The position numbers and the translations under genes are program-made. This document shows positions 55,068-64,000 of a stretch of DNA of 64,000 nucleotides, in pieces. This stretch comes from Cadophora sp. MPI-SDFR-AT-0126. Lineage: Eukaryota; Ascomycota; Leotiomycetes; Helotiales; Ploettnerulaceae. Position 1 is the first letter of the stretch. The number at the start of each line of letters is the position of its first letter. Location: NCBI GenBank assembly GCA_020747065.1, contig JAGMVK010000010.1, forward strand, positions 1,488,001 through 1,552,000, given 5' to 3'. Under the pieces are notes generated by a model. It worked only from the letters and a program-made list of their open reading frames with translations, did not search any database and had not been told where the DNA came from.

Positions 55068-56656
55068 ATGTCCATCGCCGACCTCGTCCTCACCCCCTAC
55101 GCCATTCCAGTAGCACTCGTGCTCTTCTGGCTCGTCCCGTACCTCACATCCAACACAACCTTACGAGATATTCCAGGTCCATTCGCAGCGAAGTTCTCGA
55201 ATCTATGGCTGCTGCTGCAAGCTCGGCAGGGAAAGCGATACTTGAGCGTCAATGAGGCACATGCGAAGTATGGAAAGCTGGTCAGGATCCAGCCCGATCA
55301 CGTCAGTGTCGCGGACGAAGCTGCGATACAAGAGATATATGGACATGGAAATGGGTTCTTGAAATCGTAAGTGGGGCAATTGCCGCTGCGAGTGTGGTAC
55401 TGTTGAGATGTTCGAAACTGACCATCTTCTACAGAGAATTCTACGATGCCTTCGTGTCCATTCAACGGGGACTCTTCAACACCAGAGACCGAGCAGAGCA
55501 TACCCGCAAGCGGAAGACTATATCGCACACCTTCTCCACCAAGAGTATCGGTCAATTCGAGAAATACATGCACCAAAATCTCGAGCTGTTCGTCCAGCAA
55601 TGGGATAAGCTGGCCACCAATGCCCATGGCGGCTTTGCCAAAATCGACGCTCTACACTGGTACAATTATCTTGCCTTTGATATGATTGGGGATTTGGCAT
55701 TTGGCCAGCCATTCGGCATGTTGGAAAAGGGAAAGGATATCACAGAAATCAGGAAGTCACCCGATGCGCCTATTTCCTACGCCCCCGCAGTCGAAGTCCT
55801 CAACCGCCGCGGTGAAGTCTCCGGAACACTAGGCTGCCTCCCCCAGCTCAAACCATACGCCAAATACCTCCCCGACCCATTCTTTAGTCAGGGTCTAGCA
55901 GCCGTAGAGAACCTAGCCGGCATAGCGGTCGCTCGGGTCAGCCAGCGCCTAGAAGGCAAGCAAGACGCCGACCGAGTCGACCTCCTCGCTCGCCTCATGG
56001 AAGGCAAAGACGAAAATGGCGAGAAACTTGGCCGCGCAGAACTCACTGCCGAAGCCCTAACGCAACTCATCGCCGGCTCGGACACCACGTCTAACACCTC
56101 ATGCGCTATCCTGTACTGGGTATGTTCCACGCCTGGCGTGCTAGAAAAATTGCGCAAGGAGCTCGATGATGCGATTCCTGAGACGATGGATGTACCGACC
56201 TTCGAACTGGTTAAAGATCTCAAATACATGCAAAATGTGATCAACGAGACCCTCCGCATCCACTCTACCTCCTCTCTCGGCCTCCCACGCGTCGTTCCTC
56301 CTGGTCAAGGTGTCGAGATCCTAGGCCAGCATTTCCCGCCTTACACTGTGCTCTCCGTCCCCGCATACACAATCCACCACTCTAAAGAGATCTGGGGATC
56401 GAATGCTGATGAGTTCGTGCCTGATCGCTGGAACAATCTAACCGAGAGGCAGAAGAATGGGTTTATTCCGTTCAGTTATGGGCCGAGGAGTTGTGTGGGG
56501 CGGAATGTGGCGGAGATGGAGTTGGCGCTTATTGTAGCGACCACTTTTAGGAGGTATGATTTTGAGTTGTATCAAAAGACGCTTGAGACGAGGGAGGGGT
56601 TCTTGAGGAAACCGTTGGAGTGTTTGGTGGGAATTAAGAAGAGGAAGAATATTTAG
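55068..56656 (+). CDS. benzoate 4-monooxygenase, CYP53-type P450
   Basis: Exons 55068-55366 and 55435-56656 join (GTAAGT ... CTACAG, 68 nt) to give 506 aa. The N-terminus MSIADLVLTPYAIPVALVL is the membrane anchor and is typical of CYP53A enzymes, as is the stretch RRGLFNTRDRAEHTRKRKT (here with QRGLFNTRD). The I-helix is AGSDTTSN, the ExxR motif is in NETLRIHS, the PERF region is FVPDRWNN and the heme loop is FSYGPRSCVGRNVAEMEL with the ligand Cys. Family members para-hydroxylate benzoate to 4-hydroxybenzoate, the entry step to the protocatechuate branch of the beta-ketoadipate pathway, and help detoxify plant phenolics. No pathway neighbours are present. The ATG context CCAAAATGT is good. 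Confidence 0.93.
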
Positions 56657-57740
56657 GCCGAGGGATGATGGCGTTTAATTTGGACTTGTGCTTGATGGAA
56701 TGAGGAAAGGATTGGAATGTATATTTGTGGTTTAAAGCATACAAGTAACGGTCAGTGCGACTTGATTCCATTTCATGATTTTGGTGGTCTGGTTTCCATG
56801 GGAATATTGCTGAATCTCATGCCATGTACAACAACGTGTATGTGAGGAACATGCAACAGCTACTACGCGTTATCGGTTGTGTTCGAGCAATTCTAGTCCT
56901 AAGGACCTCAGAATGGCCTGAGTTTTTGTTGTCTGAAAAACCCGTTAGGGTTTATGCCGCTGTAACATAATTTCGCTTACGAACAGTATCATCTGGAAAC
57001 AACAGGAAGAGACGGTGATGCTATTCTGGTTATTGCTTTCATAGGCTATCTCTCACTTCTATCACAACTTGAAGAATCTTTCAGTAACCACAGAAATACA
57101 AATGCTAATTTTGAGTCGAGCACCGCGGGACAGATTATGGCTTGAACGCGAAGGGCATTGCCTGAGTGGGTGGCTGCTTGACTTGGCAGAAAGCTGAACA
57201 CATCCTTGACACAAACACCCAACACTTCAACGTATCATCGCCAAAATCGAACAACAAAGCCTTCTAGTGTCAGCACTACTAACTCAGGATATATCAGGAG
57301 CTTTACAAACATGGCTTACATCGATTCAATCCGTCAAACATAGAGTCAAGTCCCAGCGCCTCGTCCACGTCAATGCCTCAATCTGGGTACGGCGAGGCTC
57401 ACCGACGCGCTGGCAGCCTCCGCATATTTTCAGCTCTCAACCATGGCGTATTAATCTTACAGTAATAGGTCCAAAGAGGCCTAATTTTAAGCCTCAGCAC
57501 ACCTGAACAATGGTAGTACTGTGTAGTGTCACATTTGATCGAGCTGTATTTCCATTTTCAGTAGCAGTTGGTCTAGGCTTTGCAGCTTCAGCCTCCTAAT
57601 GTCTTACTTGCTCAGAATGATTTAAGTCGCCTGGGAAATCCAGCTGGAGGTCTGACATTTTCTTGTAAACGGTACGACAAGTATTTCCAAGCATTGAAGG
57701 GAGCTCACCATATTGATCTCCCTGATCCCCACCACTCAAA
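56657..57740. other. intergenic region upstream of the LtrA-like gene
   Basis: No supported gene. Short ORFs only. Confidence 0.4.
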
Positions 57741-59746
57741 ATGTCTCACTCGCCAGCTCACGATCAACAACACCGACCTCATCCAACTCACAGACTGTCT
57801 CTCCTCAAAAGTCCTCTACTGAAAGAGCAGCCCGTCACTGCCGTCGCAACACCATACGACCCATCTCAGAACCACAGTCACAGCTACCCCGAAGCCGGTA
57901 CCTGGATACCAGGAGGTGTGAACGATGGAGCCATGCACCAAACCCCTCAATTCCAGCGTCACGAAGAAGCTACCACCATAGAACTATTCTACGATCTATT
58001 CTTCGTTGCCAATCTCACGACCTTCACCAGTCTGCACAAGATCAACGGGCCGAGTGCGCTGAGGTCATACTCGGGGTTCTTCTGTCTGCTGTGGTTCACG
58101 TGGTGCCAGGTCAGCTTATTTGATGTTCGATTTGTGGCCGACAGTATTTTGGAGAGGATTGCGAAGGCGTGTCAGTTTGGAGTCATGATCGGTCTTGCTG
58201 GTAGGTTTTTCGTATTGTCGTCCAAAGTCCTATCCGTTCCTCACCCGACTTTCTCAAATCGAAGCTATTGAACTGACTGAAACGGCGATATCAAGTTGTC
58301 GGACCGAAATTCGATCCCGGAAATCAATACTACTCGACCTTCCAGACCCTCGCCATCATCCTCGGATTCTCCAGATTCGTCTTATCGCTACAATACCTCG
58401 TCGTCCTGTTCCATGTTCGGAAATTCAAGAAATCGAAGACGCCGATGTTCCTCCTTTCGCTCTTGTACCTCATCGCTTCCGTCATCTACTTCTGTACGTA
58501 CTTTGGATTCAAGGCCGATGCATCCAGCAAATCATACGTTTATATCGCCTGGTACATGATTGCCGTGATCGAGACATCTCTGAACATCATCATTACTTCT
58601 TGGTGGAAGGTCGTGTCGTTCAAGGGAACGCATCTTGTGCAGCGCATGACGCTGTTGACGCTGATCATCCTGGGCGAGGGTATTATCGTTATCTGCAAGA
58701 GTATCACATCGATTGTGAAGAATGAGACGGCGAGCGTGGCGTGGAGCGCAGCTGCCATTGGAGCTGTGCTATCGGCTGTTATGATCGTGGTAAGTCCCTT
58801 TCTCTTGAATTTCGAATGCTGCCATCATTGCATTCCAAGTGGGAGTTTGAATAATTGACATACCTGAACACAGTACTTCCTATACATGATCTACTTCGAC
58901 TGGTACAACCACCAGCATTTCGGCTCCGTCCGCTCTCAAATATGGGCCATCCTACACTTTCCCCTCCACCTCACACTCGTCCTAATGGTCGAAGGCGCCT
59001 CGCAATTCATCGTCTGGCGCAAACTCATCGAAGTGCTCGACCGACTCGAGCGATTCTTCGTCCACGCCATCGAGATCTGGCGCGACGACCCCAGCACAAC
59101 ATTTGCCGATCTACAGAACTCGCTCAACGACACCGTGACCGCTATCTTCTATGACTTCCCGCCGACGTATACCCAGACTTGGATTGATGTCGATGGGTAT
59201 CTAGCGCTGGTAGGGGATATGGATATTAGTGTTGATGAGACGGTGACAGCTGTCGATGATCTGTTTTTGACGGTGCAGAATTCTCTGTTTGATACCTATG
59301 GGATCAAGACTCCGGAGGGCAAGGAGGATGCCTACTCTGTTAGTGATCCCTCGACTACGACGAATAAGGCGGAGGATGTATTCCAGCTCGTTGTGAGTAC
59401 CAAGCACCTCCTCCATTCTCAATACCCTACCCTCTCAGTACGTGCTGACGACTTATCCCTCTAGTTCGTCTATTTCTTCCTCTGCTCAGGCCTAACCCTG
59501 CTCCTCATGAACACCCTCCGATTCCTCTCCAAGCGCGACAGATCGCTGACCGACACCCTTCGCATGGTCTTCAACGCCGTAGTGGGATTGGTCTTATGTC
59601 TCATCGCAGCTGTGGTCAATACGAATGCGGGACATAACTTCATGAGGAGTAGTGCGGTGTTGCCGACTGTTGCTGTGGCGTTGGCGGTGGTGTTGTTTGT
59701 TAATCATGTGCATAGGTTTTGGGGGAGGCATGCGATGAAGGGGTGA
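57741..59746 (+). CDS. low-temperature-requirement A (LtrA)-like multispan membrane protein
   Basis: Exons 57741-58200, 58296-58789, 58874-59392 and 59465-59746 are all in phase and give 584 aa. The N-terminal 80 residues are polar. The conserved entry motif ATTIELFYDLFFVANLTTF marks the LtrA family. Several membrane helices follow, including VVGPKF-flanked helices, KTPMFLLSLLYLIASVIYF, the motif LIILGEGIIVICKSI with its buried Glu, and YFLYMIYFDWYNH. A soluble loop (about residues 420-490) separates the final three helices. LtrA was named in Listeria for growth at low temperature. In fungi these proteins are common but have no proven function; a transport or sensing role is inference. Confidence 0.87.
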
Positions 59747-60141
59747 ATGCGCTTTGGTGTTGAAGAGCGCGGAGTTTGTGGGTAATGGGGGAAATAGACA
59801 GGGAATTGGAAATGTGCCTGAGGTGTAAGGGGTGCTTGAAGTATTGCGAGGGTGATCGAGATTGTTGATTTCGCTACAGTAAGCGAGGGGTATGGGATGA
59901 GGGTGGAATGGCAGATGTCAACCATTAGCTGTGATGACCCCCTTGAATCGCTCGCTAAAATCAAAGTGGTGATTTCACCCCGCAAACGTGTACAAGGCTG
60001 GCCAATTAACAGACTAGAAAGTCACAGTTAGACGATATTATCGGGACTGACAGAACCATGTGATGCTGCTCGTGCTACACACTATTTCAATAGTCCCAAA
60101 GAGAAGGAAATTGTGTAGAGCAAATATTGGCTGACATTTCT
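59747..60141. other. convergent intergenic region
   Basis: Shared 3' region of the LtrA-like and GH43 genes. Nothing else seen. Confidence 0.4.
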
Positions 60142-61163
60142 CTACGATGGGGTAAGCTGGATCTTTCCCTCCTTATCATAGAAGATCTCCTTAACCTTCA
60201 CACATCTCAAATGATTCTTCCCCTCCGAAAGCGACGCATCATGGTGAAACAAATACCACTTCCCCCTATGCTCCACAATCGAATGATGAGTCGTCCATCC
60301 CAACACAGGCTCCAAAATCCTCCCCGCATACGTGAACGGGCCGAACGGATTGTCGCCAATAGCATAGCAGAGATAATGCGTATCGCCTGTCGAGTACGAG
60401 AAGTAGTATTTTCCCTGGTACTTGTGCATCCACGCTGCCTCGAAGAAGCGGCGATCGTGGTCGTGACAGGGAATTGGGTTTCCGTCCTCGCCGAGAATGG
60501 CGAGCTCTTTGACCCCGCCGGAGAATTGGAGCATGTCTTTGCTCAGGCGAGCAACACGGGGATTGTATGCAGGGCCGCTGGTTGCTTCCATGTTGGTGTA
60601 TGCTTCTTTGTCGAATTCCCCTTTTGTCCAGCATTGAACTGAATGCCTGTCAGAAAAATAGTCTCACTGTGGCCCAGGAGTGAAAATCACTCACGTTGTC
60701 CGCCCCAGATTCCACCGAAATACAAATACGCCTCTCCATCGTCATCGACAAAACTCGCCGGGTCGATACTGTAGCTTCCTTCAATCGGCTTTGGTTCTGG
60801 CTTGAAAGGTCCTTCGGGAACATCGCTGACGGCTACACCAATGCGAAAGACACCTTCCTTATCCCGAGCGGGGAAATACAGATAGTATTTCCCGTTCTTG
60901 GTCGCCGCATCGGGAGCCCAGAGCTGCTTTCCAGCCCACGGTATGTCTTCTAACGCCAAGGCGACTCCGTGATCTGTGACTGGACTTCCGACGTCGTCCA
61001 TGGACAGCACGTGATAGTCTGTCATGGCATATTGGTCGCCATTGTCGTTATCTTGGATGTCGGTCTTGATATCGTGAGAAGGGTAGACGTATAGCTTGCC
61101 ATTGAAGCTGTGGGCAGATGGATCTGCTGTGAAGATGTGGGTTACCAATGGTTGGTCCGTCAT
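60142..61163 (-). CDS. glycoside hydrolase family 43 protein (beta-xylosidase / arabinofuranosidase type)
   Basis: Minus-strand exons 61163-60695 and 60638-60142 (intron 56 nt, GTGAGT ... TTCAG) give 321 aa. The five-bladed propeller signatures are present: the N-terminal catalytic Asp region HIFTADPSAHSFNGKLYVY, the central SIDPASFVDDDGEAYLYFG, and FFEAAWMHKYQGKYYFSY with the general-acid Glu. GH43 enzymes invert the anomeric bond of xylose or arabinose side chains. There is no signal peptide and no accessory domain, so this is a short, intracellular-looking member that would act on imported oligosaccharides. The upstream frame GGIWGGQ joins LQCWTKGEFD after splicing. Confidence 0.9.
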
Positions 61164-61969
61164 GCTGGTCGTCTACTATTTGCGAAGAGGTTGAATGTCG
61201 TTTTTCATATGTTGGCGGGAATGTTTGCTTCAAAGAATCAGAGCGACGTGACGTTTAAGTAGGCTCAGGGGAATGGCATTTATCCTCTTTAACCTTGCTC
61301 ACGGCTAGCTGGGAAGGGTCTCCCATTCTGCCTCCACGGTCAGTTGTTGGAAGTTGAGTCTTGGTGAGGTGAGCTTTGTGGAGCAGGTGGTTTATCCGGC
61401 CTGGCTTCAGGCTAAATAGGATTTTCCGGGCCTTCGGACTCCTTGGTAACGCCTTGGTTCACGGTCAACCGGCAACCAAACGGTATAGGCCCCCATGCTG
61501 TGGGCCGCGTTTGCTTCAATTAAAGAGTATCGCAAATCGGGCGGTACTTGTTGATCCCCTGTTGAGAAGCCGCTGGCAGGACAGTGAATTTTATTTCTTT
61601 TTGTTTGTCACATGACCCTCGCTTCGACCCCTATTTGGCCTTGAGTTGCTGGTAAGTCAGATCCACACCAGTGTCGATCTGGAAAGCAAGAAAGGCATTC
61701 TTCAGACACATCTTGCCAGCTGTAGTACTCAAAAGTTACATTTTTATTTTCATTTTAAGTCGACAGGCGAGAAGAGAATATTTACATTTTGTGAGGAATC
61801 GAGAAGTCAAGGAAAATAATGCACAATAATACTCCTGCAAGTCGCTAAGGTACACCAGAAATGCTTCAATAATATCTAGTACATACAGAAGTCAAACCTC
61901 GTTCCCATCTAGTCAGAACATTCAGTTTTCATAACACTCCTAAGCTTTAGATCCGAAGCAATTGACAAT
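61164..61969. other. intergenic region
   Basis: No supported gene. It contains the promoter of the GH43 gene and the 3' side of the secreted-protein gene. Confidence 0.4.
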
Positions 61970-62962
61970 TTACTTTGCAGTTGAGCCAGTTGTTGGAGGG
62001 AACTCAACGGCAAGTGGTTGCAGTCCTGTCATGCTCATAGCAGCATTCGACAGCTCGGTAATAGATGGAAGAATATTTGGGTTTCTGCATAAACAATCAG
62101 CATTTGCTTGTCGGAATTACTGGGGAAAAACATACCTTGCAGCCTCGATGGTTTGGAGATTAGTCTTGACAGTAGCTGGTGTTGGGTCGTTCATAATGGC
62201 CTGAAGGCCATCTAGGACGGTGGGAGTGTTCTTGACAATCAAAGAATTGGCATTCTTAGCAGCGCTTCCTCCAGCAGTATTGAGAACGTTTCGTCGTTGA
62301 TCTTCGTCCGACTCAGCAGTGAAAGCAACCGATGCCAGCGCTCTGATCATCTCGGGATTCTGTTCGGTACCCAAAGCATTCAACGAGGCCGAGACGGTGG
62401 TAGCATCGTTTGCGAAAGCGCCGGCTGCGTATTGAACTGCTGGCGCGCCTGGAGTTCCTCCAGTCTGAAGATTGGGTGCGATTGGGGCCGTCCCGGATGT
62501 CCCAGTCGTGTTGCCGGCTCCTGTTGCCCCTGTCGCCTTCGTTCCTGCTGCGCTCGTACTCGAACTTGGGGTATCTGGAGTAGCGGGATCTGCTGCTGCT
62601 GGGGCAGCTGGGGCAGCCGAGGCTTTCGGAGGTGCCTTTGCTGCTCCACCTCCAGCTGTGCTTGGTGTGGCCTTGGCCGCAGGCGGTGCTTTGGCGGCTC
62701 CACCACTGCTTACTTGTCAGTACTTGTCTTTGTTCTGGAAAGTTGCAATGAGAACTGCTTTTGAAAGATCCCCGGGCTCGAGGCAACTTGAAGGAAAGGC
62801 ACATAAGATGCAGAAGGGAGATTCAGGAATATGTACATACCCAGCTGTGCTTGGTGTTGCTTTCGTAGCAACGCCCTTAGCAGTAGATGTTGCTCTCCTG
62901 TTCAGAGGAGCGGCGACCGATGTTCCGATCAAGGACAGAGTCAACAAAGCAAGGAACTTCAT
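61970..62962 (-). CDS. secreted Ala/Pro/Thr-rich protein of unknown function
   Basis: Minus-strand exons 62962-62841, 62705-62136 and 62084-61970 are in phase and give 268 aa. MKFLALLTLSLIGTSVAAP is a signal peptide. After splicing, residues about 33-70 form two near-identical repeats of KATPSTAGGGAAKAPP; intron 1 sits inside the first copy. A low-complexity Ala/Pro/Thr/Ser linker follows. The C-terminal ~130 residues look folded and helical (VQYAAGAFANDATTVSAS, EMIRALASVAFTAESDED, SITELSNAAMSMTGL), with no cysteines. It is expected to be extracellular. I recognise no named domain. The last intron (GTATG ... TGCAG) is needed to reach the ending FPPTTGSTAK. Confidence 0.78.
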
Positions 62963-64000
62963 GATGAATGATGATAAGTGAAGAGCAAAACCGGCTGCTC
63001 GGAACTGGGTATTAAAAAGTTATAAACGAAGAGAAAGACCGTGGGTGTCCGGGACAGGATATCAAAGGAGCGATGCAGAAAAGGGATGAAGAGTTCAAGC
63101 TGGGACCTTCGACTGTATTAATCAAACTGTACATAATCGAGTGCAAAACTGTAAAGGCAGACACTGGTCCTTCTATACTAAAGAATTCAGACGGTAAACG
63201 CCTGTCTGTTGGCTGTCATCCATCCTATTTTGGATCTTGCGAGCGAGTGCCATGCACTTCTAAACCGTTTCGATGCTGAAATTGAGTCAAGCACGAAGGC
63301 CAAGATCTTGTGTGCTTCGTGGTTGGCTGAGAAAGGTTCCGCACAACCTCTACGACATTCGTAAAACTATACCAAGAAATCGCAGTGCTCCTCGTCGTTT
63401 CGACCTTCTTCAGCATAGATGCATGGCAACAGACCGCCACTGTGGATGGTCAGGTGTGAGAATGTGCACATGGAGTTGGGCGATGAGGGAGGCAAATGAT
63501 ACCCCGCCCAAACTTCTTGGCATTTGAGCTTAACTTTAGCCCGTCTCTGCAACACTCTTGTTTCGCAGATCAGGCCGCACATACCATGTTGAGGACCGAC
63601 GCTTCTACAGGTTTTGCGTTGGCCAATCGGATCCGTGTCAAGTGTTTTACTAACCCCTGAATGTTTGTCCGAGCAACACTTAGCGAGGGGACAACCATGT
63701 GAGCCAGGGTCAAAGTCGGCTAAGATCTCAAAACAGTGTAAGAACCCCTCAAAGTTTGCGAGATTTGCCATAAACGATTTGAAGCTATATGCCCAAAGTT
63801 TCCATGTTTCGATTCAAAAACTCCGAGGTCTGCCTAGTACCCCGACCGACTTGCCTTCTCCAGTTTTTCACTATTAGAAAGCGGACAAGTTCCCGAACGT
63901 ATGATCATCCTCACGCAACAGAGTTTCAACGGACAATGCGAAGAAGATATCGCAATTGAAACATACATTCGATACCGTTTCTCGTGTTGAAATTTTTTGA
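62963..64000. other. right-edge region without supported gene
   Basis: Upstream of the secreted-protein gene, TTTATAAC-like sequence near 63015-63022 (minus strand) may be a TATA element. ORFs further right lack recognisable features. Any gene extending beyond the window edge cannot be judged. Confidence 0.35.

Overview
The window looks like a nuclear genome segment of a filamentous ascomycete (Pezizomycotina). Genes are compact and carry short introns (about 45-60 nt) with GT donors, CTAAC/CTGAC-like branch sites and AG acceptors. The gene content is typical of the group: COP9 signalosome, HET-domain protein, CFEM protein, CYP52 and CYP53 P450s, GH28 and GH43 enzymes. Leotiomycetes/Helotiales is my inference from overall gene style, not a proof. 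There is no sign of an rRNA gene, tRNA gene or CRISPR array.

Layout. 0-9.6 kb is housekeeping and metabolism: CSN4, an SGNH esterase, an MPS1-type kinase and a Baeyer-Villiger monooxygenase. 11.3-13.3 kb is a STAND-type fungal N-domain protein. 13.3-17.5 kb is a long gene-free stretch leading into a C2H2 zinc-finger regulator (17.5-20.2 kb). 21.5-28.7 kb holds an alpha/beta hydrolase, a degenerate membrane-tailed GTPase-like gene, an exo-polygalacturonase and several small one-helix membrane proteins. 29.3-38.9 kb holds a KAR/17beta-HSD-like reductase, a class V aminotransferase, a Tpa1/Ofd1 prolyl hydroxylase, a CYP52-like P450 and a conserved hypothetical protein.

38.9-49 kb is an accessory, decayed zone. 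It contains two diverged copies of a dispersed repeat, a degenerate tandem repeat, a frameshifted CFEM/PAN-like gene, a cupin-like gene, a 33-C homopolymer, a HET-NACHT relic and a relic resembling the region upstream of the helicase in RecQ-like fungal ORFs. An intact HET-domain gene follows (49.1-51.6 kb). 53.3-63 kb returns to ordinary genes: ribulose-phosphate 3-epimerase, CYP53 benzoate 4-hydroxylase, an LtrA-like membrane protein, a GH43 glycosidase and a secreted Ala/Pro-rich protein.

The genes do not form one pathway or an obvious biosynthetic cluster. Plant-material use is represented by the exo-polygalacturonase, GH43 and CYP53 (aromatic acid catabolism). Self/non-self recognition is represented by the HET gene, the HET-NACHT relic and the fungal N-domain protein. 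The oddest signal is in the epimerase gene: its first intron can be removed in frame only by using a GA instead of a GT donor, and that intron carries an inverted, codon-wise diverged copy of the last eight codons of exon 1.
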